From Strigamia acuminata (Eukaryota; Arthropoda; Chilopoda; Geophilomorpha; Linotaeniidae), in the NCBI GenBank assembly GCA_949358305.1, contig OX442323.1:5394001-5458000 (forward strand): a stretch of 64,000 bases of DNA, given 5' to 3'. A program made the position numbers and the translations under genes. Numbering within the stretch: position 1 is the stretch's first letter; every line of letters begins with the position of its first letter. Below the pieces are notes generated by a model. The model ran no database searches, was not told the DNA's origin, and saw nothing but the letters and a program-made list of their open reading frames with translations. Shown one piece after another: positions 60,936 through 64,000 of the stretch.

Positions 60936-62370
60936 GAATTTTCATTTGTTTGGAAAACTTATCATTTAACCGTATTAATTTATTAGTAAGAAGTGTTCAA
61001 ATTCTTCTTGGAACAAGCTTCAGTGGCAGCTTACTGAGCATGCGCACAGGGCTAGAGTTTGTCACAGACAAAATAGCTGCAGATCTGACTTCTAAATGAC
61101 GAATTAAACCGAATTAAACATGTCACTTTCTTTTAAATTCGATTTGAAAATAAAAATTTATTTAGATTTATACAAATTATGACAATTTTTGATTCTATTT
61201 GAAGGCAAATCAAGATACAACCACGTATTACGACTTCGTTTTCAAACGACCGCGACACTAGCGCCACGCCAAAGCGAAGTAGGCCTATCGACATCACCGC
61301 GAAGAAAACGATTTAAAACCTCGTTTTAAACGCAATCCCAGCAGAAAATATGTTTTTATTCGTGACCGTACATAAATCTAGATGATGTGTATTTATTTTA
61401 ATGTTGATTTTGCATTTAGGTGGGGTCCATAAAGAAAAAGATTTGTAAAATCGGTCTGAGGACGACAATTTCGTGGCGCCATATTTTCAAGGTTGCAGAA
61501 AAACGATGGGGAGGAAGAGGAAAAGTGGAGTCACAGCTCCACCTGTCACCTTTGATGGACCGTTAAAGCTCACCTACGTCTTCATTAAGACTCTAATTAC
61601 AAGAAGGAGGGATCGGTCAGTTTGAATCGACGTGCACGCCATTCTTCACTCAGGTAAGATTATATTTTTTTGTTGTTTGAAGGGACACAAACACCACTCT
61701 ACCTCCCTTTGGTTTAATGGGAGTGGAGAATGAGGAATTGATGGAGGGGTCGGTTGCGTCTTGTTGAAAGTGCGCGCTTTTAAGTGCGTTAGAAATGATA
61801 GTGTGTCTATGCGAAAACAGCTGTTTTTCTCACCCAGTTTTGTGCATCTCCAAAGTCAACAGCTGCATGATGTGTAGTTGCTAAATATGCTTCTTTTTGT
61901 TGTTGTCGAGGTGGTGTCATTTGTCCCCCACGACATTTCTCGTGACAATTAGTTGGTAGAGTAAAGTAAGTCTTCTTTTTATACATTTCTTTCATCCGTT
62001 TGTGTGTGTGATGAAAAGCAGAGTGCTCGCTATTCAAGAGTGGCAGTGCAGCTGCCCTCTTTAATTCTTTTCAACAGACTATTTGAGGCGAAGAAGTTGT
62101 GCGAAAATTCTCGTTGAGAATGTTTGAGAGGAAATGATGGAATAGACGAGAAATAAAAAAATTAATTTTCTTTAAAGTGTATATCGTAAAGTTACAAATT
62201 GTGGTATAGTTCGTGGAGTGGCATGGGTCTATACAAGCGCCTGAGTGTTATTTTGCGGTTATGCAATAAATGATGGTCTGATTAAGCACCGGAAATCACA
62301 AAAATTACTCATTTTGTTGTGAAAATCGCAGTTTTTTATTTTAGTTGTGAAAATTGCCGAATTTTGAAAA
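60936..62370. other. Gene-free stretch
   Basis: No gene is supported. GC-containing islands at 61230-61320 and 61480-61600 have CACTAGCGCCAC and GTGGCGCCATAT strings but no coding signal. Confidence 0.4.
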
Positions 62371-62375
62371 ATCGT

Positions 62376-62650
62376 CTATTTTTTTGTAAAAATCATCGAT
62401 TTTCTTGTAAAAATCATCGATTTTCTTGTAAAAATCATCGATTTTCTTGTAAAAATCATCGATTTTCTTGTAAAAATCATCGATTTTCTTGTAAAAATCA
62501 TCGATTTTCTTGTAAAAATCATCGATTTTCTTGTAAAAATCATCGATTTTCTTGTAAAAATCATCGATTTTCTTGTAAAAATCATCGATTTTCTTGTAAA
62601 AATCATCGATTTTCTTGTAAAAATCATCGATTTCCTTGTGAAAATCGCCG
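62376..62650. repeat. 21-bp minisatellite, about 13 copies
   Basis: The unit AAAAATCATCGATTTTCTTGT repeats almost without variation. Because the period is a multiple of three, both strands stay open (heptads CKNHRFS on + and IFTRKSM on -). Each unit holds a near-palindrome, AAAATCATCGATTTT. It is not a gene on present evidence. Confidence 0.92.
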
Positions 62651-63975
62651 AATTTTTCAAAAAATTGGTAATTTTTTGAAATAAAAATACGAAATATTAA
62701 ACGCCCGGGCGTTTATTCGTTGCTTAGCTACAAGAATTAAGTTGCAAACTTGTTTCTCTTTGCCCTTCCCCGAGAAAACCCCATAAACATTATTTAAGAA
62801 ACGACTAGTTTTATTTTATTTTATTTTATTTTAGTTTTTTTCTTTTTTATATTTCTAATTTTTATTTTCTTATCTCCACTTCTAATTTGACCATTCTTCT
62901 CGTGCCTTCCCCAAATTTTTTTTCCTCCACGGGTCAAATGTCATTTCGATCACGTGATGATACTCATTTGCTCCTATTGTCCCTCGGACATGCTTCGTTA
63001 TCATGTGCTGGTGCAAATGTCCCTCTGACTCCACGCATTCCCTCCTAAACAAAAAAAAAAATTCCCCTGACAGCTGTAACACACCTAGGCGCCCTCGAGT
63101 GATGCAATATGACGTCACACACTTGATTGACCCCTTTAAATCGTTCGGAAAAATAAATACTCAGCTCTCCTATGATATATGATTAAGAGCGTGGAATTTG
63201 CAATGCACCAGGTGGACTTTGGGAGGGGTATTAAGAGGACCCCCCGCAATGCTGAGGTTGGGTCAGGTTGGAGGATTAATATGTTTAAGGGAGAGAAGAG
63301 TGAGATATGTTGCTCTCCTTTTCGCAACTTGTCCCGGGGTTAAGCCGAGTGCAGAAGAGAGTTGTGTGCTGTGGATTTGTTTATGTTTGCGGCATGACAG
63401 TGTTTATTTTATGCTGTGGTCGTGGAATGCGCGGATTAATTCGTTTCTAATTTTTTTTCATTTTGGGGGTGATGGAGATGATTTTTTGGGGGGAAATTTT
63501 GTTTTTTTTTAGGTTAAGTTGATGATTAAAATTCAGTTTGGTTACTCGCTCTAGTGGTGGGCTTTTTAAGCTGGGAATTGGATGATGACCAACATGAGAG
63601 TTTATTGAGCTGGCGGGTGGTCACTTATGAATAGGGGAGTAGTGTGATTAAATTTTAAGTCAATGTAGGTAGGACCGTAACTCCGAGAGGTTTTTTTTTT
63701 ATTGTTATTATTATTGTTGTTATTATTTAGTGGGAAATTGCGGGGGGAAAGTTGTAGTTTTTTTTTTTTATGGAGTTTGGAAAATAAAAATGTCGGGTGA
63801 TGGGATGTGTTTGGAATTTAATCATGTGTGTTGAGTGCTCGTCGTTTTTAATCGAACGTAAATGAAAGGTTAAGGGATGAGTAAACGGCAAAAATAGGAG
63901 AGGAATTTGTTTGAATTTGTGTCTCTTGTGACTTGTAGAATCCAAAAACTAAACTAAAAAATGTCCATTTTCTCT
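62651..63975. other. Gene-free stretch
   Basis: No gene is supported. TAGGCGCCCTCGAGTG at 63087-63102 is a further CTCF-like core. TTATTG/T-rich microsatellite tracts lie at 63690-63770. Confidence 0.4.
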
Positions 63976-64000
63976 TAACGTGGACTTGTATCTGTGTGTT
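63976..64000. mobile_element. Partial TIR transposon (copy C), cut by the window edge
   Basis: TAACGTGGACTTGTATCTGT and the bases after it match positions 42-66 of copy A with a few substitutions. Only the left end lies in the window. Confidence 0.45.

Noticed and set aside
62319-62684. 121-residue repeat protein with CKNHRFS heptads
   Set aside because: It is explained fully by a 21-bp minisatellite that is equally open on the other strand.

Overview
The window is nuclear DNA from an invertebrate animal. The two recognisable protein-coding genes are split by GT-AG introns, the DNA is AT-rich (HS3ST exons and a few islands excepted), and most of the length is intergenic sequence filled with short non-autonomous DNA transposons, minisatellites and homopolymer tracts. 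The NMDA receptor 2 protein resembles arthropod NMDAR2 most closely, so an arthropod, perhaps a crustacean or another non-insect, is my best guess. The species cannot be fixed from sequence alone.

Layout. Positions 1-12.39 kb hold no gene and carry several transposon relics: a TIR element with a 9-bp target duplication, a PIF/Harbinger-type MITE, and a 2-kb pogo/Tigger-like element with another MITE inside it. From 12.40 to 21.6 kb (+) lies a complete 17-coding-exon NMDA-type glutamate receptor subunit 2 gene (Nmdar2). I reconstructed it exon by exon; all phases are consistent and it predicts 1019 residues. Just downstream are a CTCF-like motif, a 1.1-kb Tc1/mariner element with arms of about 450 bp and internal direct repeats, and a second copy of the last 118 bp of the Nmdar2 C-terminal exon (25.16-25.27 kb). 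An intronless leucine-rich-repeat gene interrupted by two in-frame stops lies at 26.67-27.95 kb (-). From 28 to 54 kb I see no convincing multi-exon gene, only a satellite block (30.7-31.7 kb), a mariner-type MITE, tandem repeats and one small ORF with a signal peptide (34.74 kb). A two-exon heparan sulfate 3-O-sulfotransferase gene (322 aa) lies at 54.79-56.40 kb (-). The rest to 64 kb is repeats and gene-free sequence, and the window ends inside another copy of the element that opens it.

The two intact genes act in separate processes: glutamate-gated excitatory signalling at the plasma membrane, and heparan sulfate modification in the Golgi. Nothing in the sequence links them functionally. 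The least expected signals are the displaced Nmdar2 C-terminal copy, the divergent pore and ligand-pocket residues of Nmdar2, the IR/DR transposon that has lost one repeat from one arm, and the recurrence of AGATGGCGC-type (CTCF-like) motifs.
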